Shown here: piece after piece, positions 19,508-29,655 of the stretch | How the letters are laid out: each line of letters starts with the position of its first letter | Position numbering within the stretch: position 1 is the first letter of the stretch | DNA from: Batkoa obscura | Taxonomy: Eukaryota > Entomophthoromycota > Entomophthoromycetes > Entomophthorales > Batkoaceae | DNA: 32,518 nucleotides | Direction of reading: 5' to 3' | Assembly (NCBI GenBank): GCA_030770535.1 | Contig: JASVEC010000200.1 | Span: 1 to 32,518, forward strand | Program-made: the position numbers and the translations under genes | The notes under the pieces: generated by a model | What the model was told of the DNA's origin: nothing | Databases searched by the model: none | What the model saw: only the letters and a program-made list of their open reading frames with translations

Positions 19508-20321
19508 AATATTAGAAATAACAAGCTACAAAGATTAAGTCATTTAAAAAACCTTTAAGACTAAAAAAACATAGCTTGAGCTTTTATTTTTGAGAGTTAA
19601 AAAAACTATTAATGCTTGGCTATAAGTATAGAAAAGTTTTAAAATTACATAGTAAATAATTTAATTATTTTAAAGTATTTATACATAATTAAAAAAAGAA
19701 TACAATTTAAAAAAATATGGAAATTTTAAATCCAGATATAATAAAAATAATTATAATACATAATTCAAAACAGTTAAATAAATTCATAAATAAATTCATA
19801 AATAAATTAATTTTGACTTTACTAATAATGTTAGTTATTTTAATTAGATATTAATAAGTCGATTTAAATGCAACAAATAGTAACCAGCCACTTTTTGTAT
19901 TTAATGTTAAATAATTGTTTGCTAAAATACTTGAATAAATTAATCTTTTATAGTTTGTTTTAATAGCTCTAATATCATAAACTACAACAAACTCTATATA
20001 TTTTAAGATTAAGTTTAGACTATAGTAAAATTACAAATAATAGACAAAAAAAATAAAAAATGAGAGATAAAAAGCCAACATGTCTAATAAATGATTGAAA
20101 GAGCTATAGAGCAAAACTAGTAAGTTATTGCTGTTAGCTGACTAAAACTATAGATAGCTTGAGTTTTTATATTCTGATAATAATTAAGACATAAATATTG
20201 TTGGCTGCAAAAACTAAAGGGTTGGGATTCAAAAGTGCAAAGTTACTTCGAATAAAATTTGAAATCTGGAATCTAAAAAATTAAAGTTAAGAAACCAAAT
20301 AATCATTTTTTTATTTGAAAG

Positions 20322-23256
20322 ATGTCAGACTGTAGCGAAGTAAATAGAATAATAAAATGAGGTCCAAATGGATAACTAACAATAAAAATAGTTTGATGAA
20401 ATACCTGAGATTGATGATGATGTAATTCGTTTTCAAGAAATAGTAATTTTTATTAATTTAATTAGGACTTGAAATTTCGACTTATTTCTAAAGATATTGG
20501 GAGTGAGTTGATATCCAAAAGCCCAAATTTAATTCCATATAGTCAATTATTATGCGTTTCTAATAAAAAAGGATATTATGTCTTTGGAATTAGAAAAAGT
20601 ATTTTCGATAGTAAAATATTATTTTTGCAAATTAACTACTTTCTATTTAGATCTATATATAGCGGATTGTTATACCATACAATATGGAATAAGGAATCAA
20701 ATGAAACTAAACAAGTTATTTAAGAAGATAAAGTTAGAGGGAATTAGTAAAATTGTAAGTGTTGCTTTAGGCTCTTTGGATACTCAGGTTATTGTTGGAA
20801 CTGAAGATAATCAAATATTGTTTTTTGATGCTAAGCAATTATTAAATGAAGTAAGTTTGTCATTATTGAACTATTAATCATCGTTTAGTTTCTTTTAGGA
20901 TAACAATAAGCCAATTGATAGTATTAAGTTAAATAATTCGAGCTTTATTCAATTAGTATTAAATAATCCAAAACAGTCTGAATATAACTTGGTCCTGTTG
21001 AAAAATAGGCAAATATTGTTATTCAATCAAAATGAAGAAATATGGAAGAAAGATGAGGTGTTTGCTGTAAATTGGACATATGATGGTACTCAGATTAGTA
21101 TTGGAAATCAAGATTGTAGTTTAGCCATTTATGATTTGAAAGGGAATCAATTAAAGACGATTAAACCACCTAATGTTATTGAAAGTGATTGGAAAGGTAA
21201 GGAGAATGATATTTTTATAAGATGAATCTTTACTGACTCGTTTATTAGTAAATAAAATAGAATGGCTAAATAAAGCGTTAGTACTTGCTATTTATTATAA
21301 TAAAATATACGAAGGTGATCAGCTAACGGATATTCAACAAAGTATTAGTATTATCAATATCCAAGATCAGGATAATCCTGTATATACTAATTTTGAAAAT
21401 TTATTCTTTACAACGATTAATGAGGAGGAAAAAGAGTATGAAGTTAAATTTGAAGTACAAAAGATTCAACACTATAATGAAAAGTATGGAATGATATTAG
21501 TATTAGGATTTAATTATTATACCGATATCAAATTAATAGGATGTCAAAATGAAGATAGTAAATTTTATTCATTAGAATTAGACGAAAATAATTGCATCAA
21601 TCTTCCAATGATGAAAGGTGAAGAACTAAAATTAGTTCAATTACAAATTGACTTTAATAATCATTATAAAATACCAAATTTATCTAATGATTTGGATGAT
21701 ACTAATGGTATGCCTATTGTTCTTGTATTGAATTCTTCAGGTCGCTTACAGAGTTATGATATGCTATCCAGTGAGTTTTGCTCTAACCCAGAATTGAAAT
21801 CAAAACTTATGCAACATTATAATGATAAAAGGAACCAACTTTTATTTGATTATGAAAAGTTTGAAAACAAAATTATTTCAATTGAAAGTATGAATACCCA
21901 TAGTGATGATGATGACAATGAAAGTGAGGAAGAAGAACAAGAAGTAATTGAAGAAAAAGTTAAAGAGGTAGGAGAAGAGACAATTGAAGAAGCAATTAAA
22001 GAGGTAAGCGATGAAGATCATGAAGAAGAAGAAATAGGAAGCGAAGAAATACAAAGAATGAAAATAGATGATTATTTTAATAAAGAGATTAAAAAAGGAA
22101 TCAAAGCAGTTCAACCTAATTTAGTTAAAAAAGAAGAAGGAGCATTTGTATTGGAAGAGGAAGTAAAAGATGATATAAACGACATTGAAGCTTATCTTAA
22201 ATCCAAAGGATTGGACTTATTTAATGGTAAATTAATATTTTATTATTTATTATTTACTTAATATAATTTAGATTTTGATTCGGAGTTCAATAAGAAGTTT
22301 ACATCTCCAGAGTTAGAAGATTCGAATGTAGTTATTTCATTCATTATTTTTAAATTTTTTAAATTTTATTTTATTTAGAAATTTAAAGAATACAGGGATT
22401 TTTTTATAAGGTTACAATTAGTAAGTATTAGTTTATCATTATATGGCCATCAATTAATAAAGATTTTATAGATTAAACATAGTTTTGGACAGCATAAGCA
22501 TGACTGGCAAAAGTACTACCAGTTAAATAGTAGAATTGATTATTTAGTTCATAAAATTGAAAAAATAGAGATTGAAACGGAACAAAATTATAGAGATAGT
22601 TTTGATTTAATTGAGTATATACTCCATGTAAAAAATGACATTATAAAAAGTAACTTTATTATTATTATATTGTACTACGTTAATTAAGTTTAATTTTAGT
22701 TAATAAGCAACTAACTTCAATTCAAACATTAATCTCTTCTTTAAATTCAAATAACACTACAACTTACTCTCACTCCTCCCCTGAATATCAATTTATTGTC
22801 ACTTCTGGCTGTTTGGTAAGTTATTATACTATATTATATTATAATAATTCATTAATAAGTTAATAGAAATTAAATAAAGAAATAGCAGAAGTACATCGTT
22901 CTATCACTAACTATTACACCAGCATAGAAAATAACAAGTTTAATAAAACAATTGAAAGAAGAGAACATACACACTCAGTTAAAGAAATATTATGGAATAT
23001 ATTAAAGGATGTTAGTGAACTTCAATATATGATGGATTTAATTAAAGACAACAATGATAAGTTGGATTTTCACCACATGGATAGCCCCTCTATTAGATCT
23101 TTTTTAAATGCTTTTATAGAGTTTAATTTTAATTCTATCGATTTGGCTAAGGTTACAGAGTTTGAAAATAAAAAAGAATGGGCTGGAAAGTTTAGGGATA
23201 AAGTCGAAAAGTTAAATAAGGATTCGGAGCTTCCAATTTGGGAGATTAATAATTAG
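20322..23256 (+). CDS. NUP159: Nup159/Nup214-like nucleoporin, without FG repeats
   Basis: Proposed exons: 20322-20339, 20392-20421, 20466-20598, 20651-20850, 20899-21196, 21222-22226, 22272-22327, 22379-22420, 22472-22649, 22700-22815, 22867-23256 (821 residues in frame). The N-terminus DDDLKFRLIS...LLCVSNKKGYYVFG matches the start of the Nup214/Nup159 beta-propeller (human DFQFR...LLAVSNKYGLVFAG). VFAVNWTYDGTQISIGNQD, the PP turn and KIEWLNKALVLAIYY continue propeller blades to about residue 400. Then come a Glu-rich linker and a C-terminal coiled-coil region. That order is the family's, except that FG repeats are missing between propeller and coil. The family sits on the cytoplasmic face of the pore, where the propeller docks the helicase Dbp5 in mRNA export. 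Uncertain points: the two tiny first exons, the exon 2 donor, and the exon 5/6 junction (25-nt intron, or 46-nt from 21176). Confidence 0.75.
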
Positions 23257-23452
23257 AAGGTTGCACAGATTTTCATCCTTTTTTACTCCTTATACACTAA
23301 TAAAAATAAATTTAAACTGTTGTTTGTTTCTTCTATTGTGCTATAATAAGAACTAAGATTATTCAAAAATGCTATAAATTTTCGTTTAAATAACAGTAAT
23401 GAAAATTAAAAAGGCTAAATTTAATAATACAATTTAGATTTTATTTTTTTGC

Positions 23453-24178
23453 TTAAAACTCGGCTTGAAAATCTTTAGAAATTTCAATGATTGAACGATG
23501 CTGATGGTTATTCCCGCTACGCTTTGAAGGTAAAGTAGAATATTTACTATTCGAATCTCGGTAATGACGTGGAAAAATACCACTACGTAAGCTACCAAGC
23601 TCTTTAGCTAATTGTCGGGAAGACCAACCTTCAAACCCAATGGTAGGGTCTGGGGTATAACTGTAAGCTCTAAAGATATTATGCTGATTTGAGTTGTTAC
23701 TATTTGATGAGTGATGGTTTTGATTATATTTCTTTTTTACACTATCTGGTCTTGTGATGGATAATAACTCTGAAAGTACTAAGTTTTCTTCGTTATTAAA
23801 TTCATAATTGATCAAGTTGCTTTCCGATGCTCCTTCTTTTTCCTTGTCTTCTTCTATAGGCTCTTCATTATAACTATCATGATAACTCATCATATTTTCA
23901 CTATTTGTTTCAAAGATAATTGGTGGTGAAAACAACTTCCTTGGCGAGGGTGCTATAATATCATTGTCTTCGTTATTACTATTTAATTCAACACTATTCT
24001 TTTCCGAATATTGAAGGGAACGCTGTAATGCAAATGAACGAAGTAACGAAAGATCATTAGAATAATCTTTTGAACCGATATTGGAAGTAGAAGCAGGGCG
24101 AAGTGGGAGGGTGAAAGAGGGTAATTCATTGTCCAATTGAGAGCTAGTTGAAAAGGCTGGGTGAAGTAAAGTGGACAT
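23453..24178 (-). CDS. Orphan Ser/Asn-rich protein
   Basis: A single exon of 241 residues starting at an ATG and ending at TAA, convergent with the nucleoporin gene (196 bp between stops). No family was recognised. The N-terminal 100 residues are Ser/Leu-rich with two SP/TP-type sites in PSPRKLFSPP. The middle is acidic (EEPIEEDKEKEG), followed by an Asn/His-rich run. A compact segment near residues 175-205 (TPDPTIGFEGWSSRQLAKEL and GIFPRHYRD) looks like the only ordered or conserved motif. The C-terminus is basic, then acidic. No signal peptide or membrane span is seen. Its low AT bias relative to flanks and long stop-free frame support it as coding. A cell-cycle or stress-regulated substrate of proline-directed kinases is a guess from SP sites. 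Confidence 0.72.
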   Translation of the reverse strand: MSTLLHPAFSTSSQLDNELPSFTLPLRPASTSNIGSKDYSNDLSLLRSFALQRSLQYSEKNSVELNSNNEDNDIIAPSPRKLFSPPIIFETNSENMMSYHDSYNEEPIEEDKEKEGASESNLINYEFNNEENLVLSELLSITRPDSVKKKYNQNHHSSNSNNSNQHNIFRAYSYTPDPTIGFEGWSSRQLAKELGSLRSGIFPRHYRDSNSKYSTLPSKRSGNNHQHRSIIEISKDFQAEF

Positions 24179-26143
24179 TTTGTTTTAAGTTTAGATTGAA
24201 GCAGTTAATATTAGGTAAATACTGGTTAAAGTTGATTTTTAGAATTACAATTAATATTGTTTATACAAAAAATTGAGCGGATTTATACAGTTGATGAAAT
24301 GAGATGATATTTTCCTTAACCTGAGGTTGAATGTGATGAGTCTATTTTTAAACAAGGATTTTTTAATAGTTAGACACTAAGAGTACAGTATGATGGCAAA
24401 ATACAGATGGTATAAATTTTGATAAAAAGTGTTGGTGTTTTTAAACTTTTGAAAGGGAAGTAAGAGAACTAAAAGAAGGGTCTATTAAAATTAAAAAAAG
24501 ATTAAGTAATATAAAAGGAGAATCAAAAATTAGGGATTAAAAACTAAGAGGTACAGGGGCTGTGGTTCTCTTTAAGAACTTATTGGTTATTTAAAAAAAT
24601 AAAACTAACTTTCCGTTAAATAAAAGTTAAAAATAACAAAAGTTAAAAATAGAACGTGGACGTTGAAATACTTTTGTTGAAAAATAGAAATGGCTTCAAG
24701 GAGAAATATTGAATTTAAACTTGATAAACTTTTAAGCTAAATGGGATAAAATCAAATCCGTTAAAAAAATAAAGTTCACTTTTTTAAAAAAAATAGCTGA
24801 TTTAATAAGTAAAAGATGTTGCTTTTATACTTGAATCTTACATTACGCCTTAATATACCTAGTTTGCCCTTTTAACCAATCATTACCTCTTTTATGAAAC
24901 TTCCTGAAAATGTTGTGTTTAGATCAACCAATGATCTTCAATTTATTTTTCTATTAAATGCTTGTTTCACAAATTAATTTACTTTTGAAATAATATGATA
25001 TTTTGACATTTAAGTTCAACTAATATTATAAAATATATAATAATACCAATATTAATATGTCTAAAACATATAGCTTATAAGCAATTTATTAGTAGCTTGT
25101 ATGCTATCATCATAACATTATTTCATTTTTGCTTAGTAGTAATTGATTAAGTTAACCAGTTTTATTGCTAACATGCTTAAAATGATTAAATTTATAATTT
25201 GTCCTAACCTATCAAAAATGAATATTAAGAATAAATTTAAAACTCATAAAATACTGGTTATTTTTAGATTTTTACCACTAAAGATAAAAAATTTGGACAG
25301 TAAGCCCGGTTAAAATAATAAGATATAATAATTAAAATAATTATTTGTAATAGTACGATGTTATTTTGTTATGTTAATAGTTATCTCATAATATGTAATT
25401 TTTAAACTACTATAAAAACTTAGTAAAAAATTGAGTAAATGCCTAGTAAAACAAAACTATTTAAAGCAAATATTACTAACCACGTTTTATTTATGTAGTT
25501 ATTTATAACTTATACCACTTGGATACTTTTTCTATTTATTATATAGGTTAATTTTTCTATACCCTTTTATGATATTTTACTTTTATAATTAATTTCATTT
25601 TAAAAAACTAGAAATTATTAAATTTTTCTGATTATCAATCGAGTCTTAATTTATAAAAAAACTAGTTTTACCTTTGATGTTATCAAACCCCTAGCAAATA
25701 AACCCTATTTTAAATGGCAGTCTATATCAGTTTATGTTACTATTTTTAATAAAATCAAATTAAATCTATGAATAGGAATACATAATCAAATCCAGTGATA
25801 AGATTCAATTTATCTATACCTTGAATAGAAAATTGCCAAGATTAACGTCATCTGAGCTATAAGCAGGTTGAGTTCTAACTCTAAAGAAGTTCATGTTCCT
25901 CCTAAATGACCTTTGAGGCTATATAAATCGTTATCTCTCTTTAACTTAATAGAATATTCGCCCTTCTGGGTCTAAGATTTTCAAAAGAATAATTAAATTT
26001 ATGTACATTATTAACTATAACAATAAAAATTATTAAATAAAACACTTAAAGCACAGAAAAAATCCGTAATTAAAAACAATTATTTAATTTAATTTTTTAA
26101 TTTTATATTCTCGTTTATACTTTAAAACTACCATCCCCTAAAC
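24179..26143. other. Gene-free intergenic region
   Basis: 2 kb between the orphan gene start (minus) and the MPP beta stop (minus). The first several hundred bases should include the 24178 promoter, with one AGGGG stress-element-like site near 24555. No MITE copy, tRNA or long reading frame was seen; 25000-25800 is featureless AT-rich sequence. 25820-25980 is less AT-rich, but I could not assign it. Confidence 0.5.
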
Positions 26144-27710
26144 TTAGAAACGATTTTGACTCATATTACCACGTAAACGAGTGTAATCAGTCAAACATTC
26201 AACTGGACCATGACCAACAACGGCAACTTCACGATCCCAGAGATATTCACTAGCAACTCTGCGAACATCATCAGCAGTAAGTTTATCGATCTTAGAAGCA
26301 ACTTCGCTTGGTTCGATACGAGATCCAGTAGTGATGATTTGACGAGCCATATCCTCGAAGGCTGGAGTGGTTCCATCTAATGAGAATAAAAGACCGGCTT
26401 TAAGTTGTTGTTTAGCACGGGCTACTTCACCATCAGTGACAGTGGTAGTTAAACGATTCCATTCATTGAGGGTGAAATGGACCAAATCATCAAGTTGTTT
26501 CTTGTTCTCTGAAATAAGATAGATGCCCCAAAGACCAGTATCTGAGTAAGAAGTATTGAAAGACATAAATGAGTTAGCAAGCTTATTCTTGGATACAATT
26601 TGGGAAAGGCGAGATGACAAAAAGTTAGATGATCCTAAACTACGATCCCAGTTTCCAATGAGAGAGCTCATTAAAAGCATGGTGAAATAATCTGGGGATC
26701 CCCAGCTTACACCTTCAACAGCAAGAGCAATGTGGGCAGCTTGTTGATCATCATGACGGATACGGACTTCAGATCCTGAGAAATGAGGTTTAGTTTTGAT
26801 AGCTGAGAGACCGGCTGGAGAATTAGCAGCTGGCATATTTGAAAAATGTTTGCTAGCAAGTTCAACTAATTCTTCATGAGCTACTGAGCCAGCACCAGCA
26901 AGGATGACACGTTCTGGCGAATAATTTTCACCAATATAAGCTTTGAGGTCTTGAGCTGAAATAGAGTTAATATTTTCCTTTGGTCCAAGGATGGTACGTC
27001 CAAGAGAGTGGCCTTGGAAAGCAGTTGCGTGAAGGTGATCAAATACAACTTCTTCAATATTTTTTTCAACTTCGATTTGTTCAGTGAGGATAACATCACG
27101 TTCTCTTTCAATAGCCTTTGGATCAAAAGTTGATTTTTGTAAAATGTCACTAAGAATATCTACTGAGTTAGAAACATCCTTTTTGTGGCACTTAGCATAA
27201 TATACAGTTTGTTCGCGGGAAGTGTAAGCATTTAAGTGACCACCCATATTTTCAATAGCTAATTCGATATCTAATTGACTACGAGTTTTGGTACCCTACG
27301 GTACATTTTCTTTAAAAAAGATTAAAAAATAAATGAAAATGAATTACTTTAAATGCCATATGTTCGAGGAAGTGAGCTGTACCATTATTTTTTTCGTTTT
27401 CAGCACGGCTACCAGCATCAATCATGACACCAACAGTAGCAGTTTGAGAGTTTGGATGAGTTTCAGTGGCAACTGTAAGTCCATTAGGAAGAACAGTGAC
27501 TTTAGTTCCTGGAGCTGAAGAAGCTGAACTGTGGGATGCAAGTCCAGCACGTACTAATTTTGCTGGAATTAAAGCCTTTATAATTTTGTTAATATTGGAT
27601 ACATTAAATTGAATCATTATAATTCATAAATCATAATAAAAGATTGAAACAAAGAGTACCTTATTAAGCGTTGATTTAAGGGCTGAGTTTGAAACTAAAC
27701 GGAAAGCCAT
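26144..27710 (-). CDS. MAS1: Mitochondrial processing peptidase beta subunit
   Basis: Three exons, 27710-27660, 27575-27348 and 27295-26144, joining in frame to 476 residues (family about 460-490). The first exon [17 protein letters not shown], with the start of exon 2, forms a basic amphipathic presequence. The M16 zinc site is complete: HFLEH at 85-89 (two His ligands and the catalytic Glu) and the third ligand Glu165, 76 residues after His89. [24 protein letters not shown] and [15 protein letters not shown] are near-invariant in MPP beta, and the active HxxEH separates it from MPP alpha. The C-terminal M16 half ends in GNMSQNRF. It removes presequences of imported proteins in the matrix together with MPP alpha. 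Codons are less A/T-biased than in neighbouring genes, suggesting high expression. An ATG inside intron 1 offers an alternative N-terminus. Confidence 0.96.
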
Positions 27711-28348
27711 AGTAATAAAAATCTATTGTTTATAATTTGGGTTTAGTGATATTGAATTTTAAGTTAGGTTAAAAAATTACTGAATCTAAAAGGAAAACCT
27801 AAAGAAATGATTAAATCTTGATCAAGATATAGATTAGACAAACTGTAAAATCTTCGATATTTGTAAAATCCCATAATTACTGCTTATGATTGGCCAATCC
27901 TATCTCCTAGCTCATTTCTACTTTGCTTAAAATTTATGATTATCTTTCGAGTTCATCCAATCAAAATTCAAGATGCTATTTAATCAAAACCAAAATCATA
28001 GTGATACAAAATCATAGTGCTTTAAAGCGAATAGTTTAATAATATACTTTAAATGTAGTATAAAATAAAAACAAGGGTATAATAATATTTGAATTATTTA
28101 TATTACATGAATTAAAGCTATATTTTACAAGATTTACAGAAACTTTAGAATAAAACATAAAACCAATTAGATATGATGCAAAATATTTAATAGTTATTTA
28201 ATTTCTAAGGAGAAGTAGGTTATTTTTATTCCTTAATTAGCTATCATGATAAGTTAAAACAAATTTAATAACATTTTAATATTAGCAATTTAGAAGTCTA
28301 TTACTAAAACTGACTGAATCTACATCGTATAAATACATCCCAGTTAGT
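27711..28348 (-). other. MPP beta promoter and DnaJ 3' region
   Basis: 638 bp between two minus-strand genes. It includes a palindromic double CCAAT box at 27888-27899 and another CCAAT near 27959. The half nearest 28348 is AT-rich and should be the 3' UTR of the DnaJ gene. Confidence 0.5.
27888..27899. promoter_or_regulatory. Palindromic double CCAAT box
   Basis: GATTGGCCAATC, two abutting CCAAT motifs on opposite strands, 178 bp upstream of the MPP beta ATG. CCAAT is bound by the HAP/NF-Y complex, which in fungi drives genes for mitochondrial proteins, so the position is apt. Binding is inferred. Confidence 0.45.
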
Positions 28349-29655
28349 TTACTGTTGTGCACATTGGACACCTGGACCTTGATGCATACCTTCTCCTTCC
28401 TCATCAATGCCTTCGTCAGCTCCTTCTGAACGTGATTTTTGTGTTGGATCTACATTAGTTAACATAACTTCTTCAGCTGAGCTATCATGGGCTGGGGAAT
28501 TCTTTGGTGGGAGCAATTTTTCAAGCTGAGCAAGGTGCTCAGGTGTAGCCCATCCATTTTCAGGGAACTCAACATCGAAAGTGATGTAAAGATTACCATG
28601 TACATGATGACGGCGAGAAGGCATACCTTCACCTTCGATAGATTTGATTTCTCCTAATCACAATTAACAAAAACAAAAATTAAATCGCTAAAATAAACTT
28701 ACCATGTTTTATAGTTTCACCTGGGAGAATTGAAACTTCAAGTTTACGACCATCTAAATGTGTAATATGGAAAATACCACCAGTAAGGGCAGCATTAAGA
28801 GAAATTTTTTTGTTCATAAAAAGATCATCTTTGCTTCTCTTGAAGATAGCATGTGGTTTTTCTTCAAGGATAATCTCAACATCCCCTGGAATAGTTCCGG
28901 GTAAATGATTACCTTTACCTTCGAATTTAATAGTTTCTTGGTCCTTCATACCTTTATCGATATTGACCTCAACAATTTCACGATCATTGACAACTTTTCC
29001 TCCTCTGCAGTCAGTACAACGATCTTTATCATTTATTAATTCTCCTTCACCTCGGCAATCAGTACATTGTTGTTGGAATTGTTGAATCATTGGTCCCATT
29101 TGACGAGTAATTAATCTAATACCTTGACCATGGCAGGCGCTACAAGTTTTAACTGATCCTTCTTTACCACCACGTCCGTTACACCCTTTACATAATACTT
29201 GTTTAGAAATAGCAATTTTAGATACTTTGCCTTTATACAAATCTTCTAAAGAAATATTCATAGTATGATGAATAGGCTTGCATTTACGTGGTCCACTTGG
29301 TTGACGACGTTGTTGGCCTCCAAACATACCACCTCCGCCAAATAATTGGGAGAAAAGGTCTTCGGCAGACATACCATTACCACCATCGCCATTAAGACCT
29401 TCTTCACCATATCTATCATAAACCTCACGTTTTTGTGGGTCAGATAAGACTTCATAAGCATGAGAAATTTCCTTGAATCTTTCACCTTCGTTAGGGTTCT
29501 AAACAAATGAATATAATTCATTACTAATTTAATTAAAGATTTACCTTATCTGGATGGTACTTAAGAGCTAATTTACGATAGGCTTTTTTAAGCTCAGAAT
29601 CGCTACTTTCAGGGTTTACGCCGAGTAAATCGTATAATTTAGTATCCTTTACCAT
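28349..29655 (-). CDS. YDJ1: Ydj1-type class I Hsp40 (DnaJ) with CaaX box
   Basis: Three exons, 29655-29545, 29498-28703 and 28653-28349, joining in frame to 403 residues (yeast Ydj1 409). The J domain has YDLLGV and the HPD motif (34-36). A Gly/Phe linker ([10 protein letters not shown]) follows. Four zinc-finger repeats start at Cys140, 156, 182 and 198 ([31 protein letters not shown]). The substrate-binding C-terminal domains contain [20 protein letters not shown], with the dimer region after GWATPEHL. The last four residues, CAQQ, form a CaaX box whose final Gln favours farnesylation, as in Ydj1. It stimulates Hsp70 ATPase in the cytosol and on ER/mitochondrial surfaces and assists protein import. 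Introns are 46 and 49 nt. Codon use is relatively G/C-rich, as in MPP beta. Confidence 0.97.

Larger units (their letters stand above)
16639..20321. other. Gene-poor repeat island 2
   Basis: 3.7 kb of AT-rich DNA with five copies of the 100-bp MITE (three within 420 bp), a 155-bp TA-flanked MITE and the second LTR-like copy. 16640-17300 holds only a doubtful 61-codon frame on the minus strand (16889-17074). 18060-18660 and 19510-20280 show nothing recognisable. The last 200 bp should include the Nup159-like promoter. Confidence 0.7.

Noticed and set aside
20443-20465. 23-nt intron in the nucleoporin 5' region
   Set aside because: A 44-nt intron from 20422 with a GTAATT donor gives a correct frame and normal size; the 23-nt version is not needed.
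21878-22114. Phe-rich minus-strand frame
   Set aside because: Antisense of the Glu-rich linker of the nucleoporin; GAA/GAG codons read backwards give Phe/Leu runs. The same holds for 11238-11426 against the TAF6 acidic tail.
25820-25980. Less AT-rich patch considered as an RNA gene or exon
   Set aside because: No open frame, no fold or promoter signal I could support.
26191-27150. Minus-strand shadow frames within MPP beta
   Set aside because: They overlap the complete M16 coding frame in another phase and show no motif.
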